DNA of 5,279 nucleotides, taken from Frankiaceae bacterium. GTDB taxonomy: Bacteria; Actinomycetota; Actinomycetes; Frankiales; Frankiaceae. The position numbers and the translations under genes were made by a program. This document shows, piece after piece, positions 4,950-5,279 of the stretch; positions within the stretch are counted from its first letter, which is position 1; each line of letters begins with the position of its first letter. The stretch is from positions 1 to 5,279 of the forward strand of contig JAVEDQ010000009.1 of NCBI GenBank assembly GCA_030840885.1. The letters are read 5' to 3'. The notes below the pieces were generated by a model. It made no database searches. It worked only from the letters and a program-made list of their open reading frames with translations, and was not told the origin of the DNA.

Positions 4950-5279
4950 CCCGGCCCCCGGCCAGACTGTCGAGCTGACGCCCGAGGACGCCAAGCTGGT
5001 CACCCTCGCCCGCTCCGGCCGGCCGCGGGCGGTGACCGTCGACGCCGTCGCCGAGGGCGCTGCCGTCCGGGACGACACGGGGCGTACCTATCTGGCGGCG
5101 ACCGTCGAGAAGGGCCCGCTCGCGCTCTCCGCCCTGCACCTGGCCGTCGCGTCCGCCCTGGCCAGCGGGGCACGTGGCTTCGAGGCAGCAGCCGTCGTCA
5201 CCGAGGCCGACGAGCCGGCGGGCACCGACGTCCTGGACGCCGTCGGCATCGCCAAACTGATCGTCGCGCGGCCGGACGG
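4942..5279 (+). CDS. Cytidine-deaminase-like protein lacking zinc ligands, 3' partial
   Basis: The frame stays open to the window end, giving 112 full codons; the family is about 110-125 residues, so little is missing. It corresponds by position and sequence character to the small protein between the CBS gene and era in mycobacteria, often annotated as cytidine deaminase. Fold-like landmarks are the start LTPEDAKLVTLAR (12-24), the strand GAAVRDDTGRTYLAATVE (39-56) with the NVE-like TVE, the helix LALSALHLAVASALASG (60-76) and the strand FEAAAVV (80-86). The active-site signatures are absent. Where deaminases have C/H-A-E the helix reads SALH, and where they have PCxxC it reads PAGTD (92-96). 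There is no cysteine in the visible part. Catalysis is therefore unlikely; a structural or binding role is possible but unknown. The fold assignment is moderate, since it rests on manual alignment. Confidence 0.75.
   Translation, partial: MTDPAPGQTVELTPEDAKLVTLARSGRPRAVTVDAVAEGAAVRDDTGRTYLAATVEKGPLALSALHLAVASALASGARGFEAAAVVTEADEPAGTDVLDAVGIAKLIVARPD

Noticed and set aside
3324..5078. A 584-codon open frame on the minus strand opposite the CNNM gene.
   Set aside because: GC-rich codon bias in the plus-strand genes suppresses stops in this antisense frame. Its translation is low-complexity, rich in D/Q/G/A/R, with no domain, and the plus strand has a clear CNNM-CBS protein.

Overview
The window is high-GC DNA (third codon positions almost all G or C) with GTG starts, and all six genes are on the + strand. 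The gene order dnaJ, rsmE, phoH, ybeY, CNNM/CBS membrane protein, cytidine-deaminase-like protein matches the conserved actinobacterial block that in Mycobacterium and relatives lies between hrcA and era. Protein details such as the LRxSTAG end of RsmE also fit an actinobacterium. A Pseudonocardia-like genus is plausible, but the sequence alone does not settle it.

Layout: 1-1083 is a type I DnaJ co-chaperone missing only about its first dozen codons. 1112-1840 is RsmE, the 16S rRNA U1498 methyltransferase. 1841-1936 is a structured leader. 1937-2947 is the PhoH-family ATPase, and 2947-3471 is the endoribonuclease YbeY, which overlaps phoH by one base. 3472-3554 is a short gap filled by tandem repeats. 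3555-4949 is a CNNM/DUF21-CBS-CorC membrane protein. 4942-5279 is the start of a cytidine-deaminase-fold protein, cut by the window end, which overlaps the preceding gene by eight bases.

The proteins link protein folding (DnaJ), rRNA modification (RsmE) and RNA or ribosome quality control (PhoH, YbeY), followed by a probable ion-transport or membrane-associated regulator and an apparently non-catalytic deaminase relative. The tight junctions suggest a mostly co-transcribed and translationally coupled operon. The rsmE-phoH leader may add an internal promoter or control point.

The genes themselves are ordinary. The less expected signals are in the two gaps. In the rsmE-phoH leader, a 12-base segment just after rsmE is perfectly complementary to the phoH Shine-Dalgarno region, and a small hairpin lies between that Shine-Dalgarno and the ATG. 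In the ybeY-CNNM gap, tandem repeats create six ATGs at 14-17-base intervals and a chain of tiny stop/start-linked ORFs leading into a gene with no visible Shine-Dalgarno. These are sequence observations; the functions proposed for them are inferences. I see no RNA genes, mobile elements, CRISPR arrays or attachment sites.
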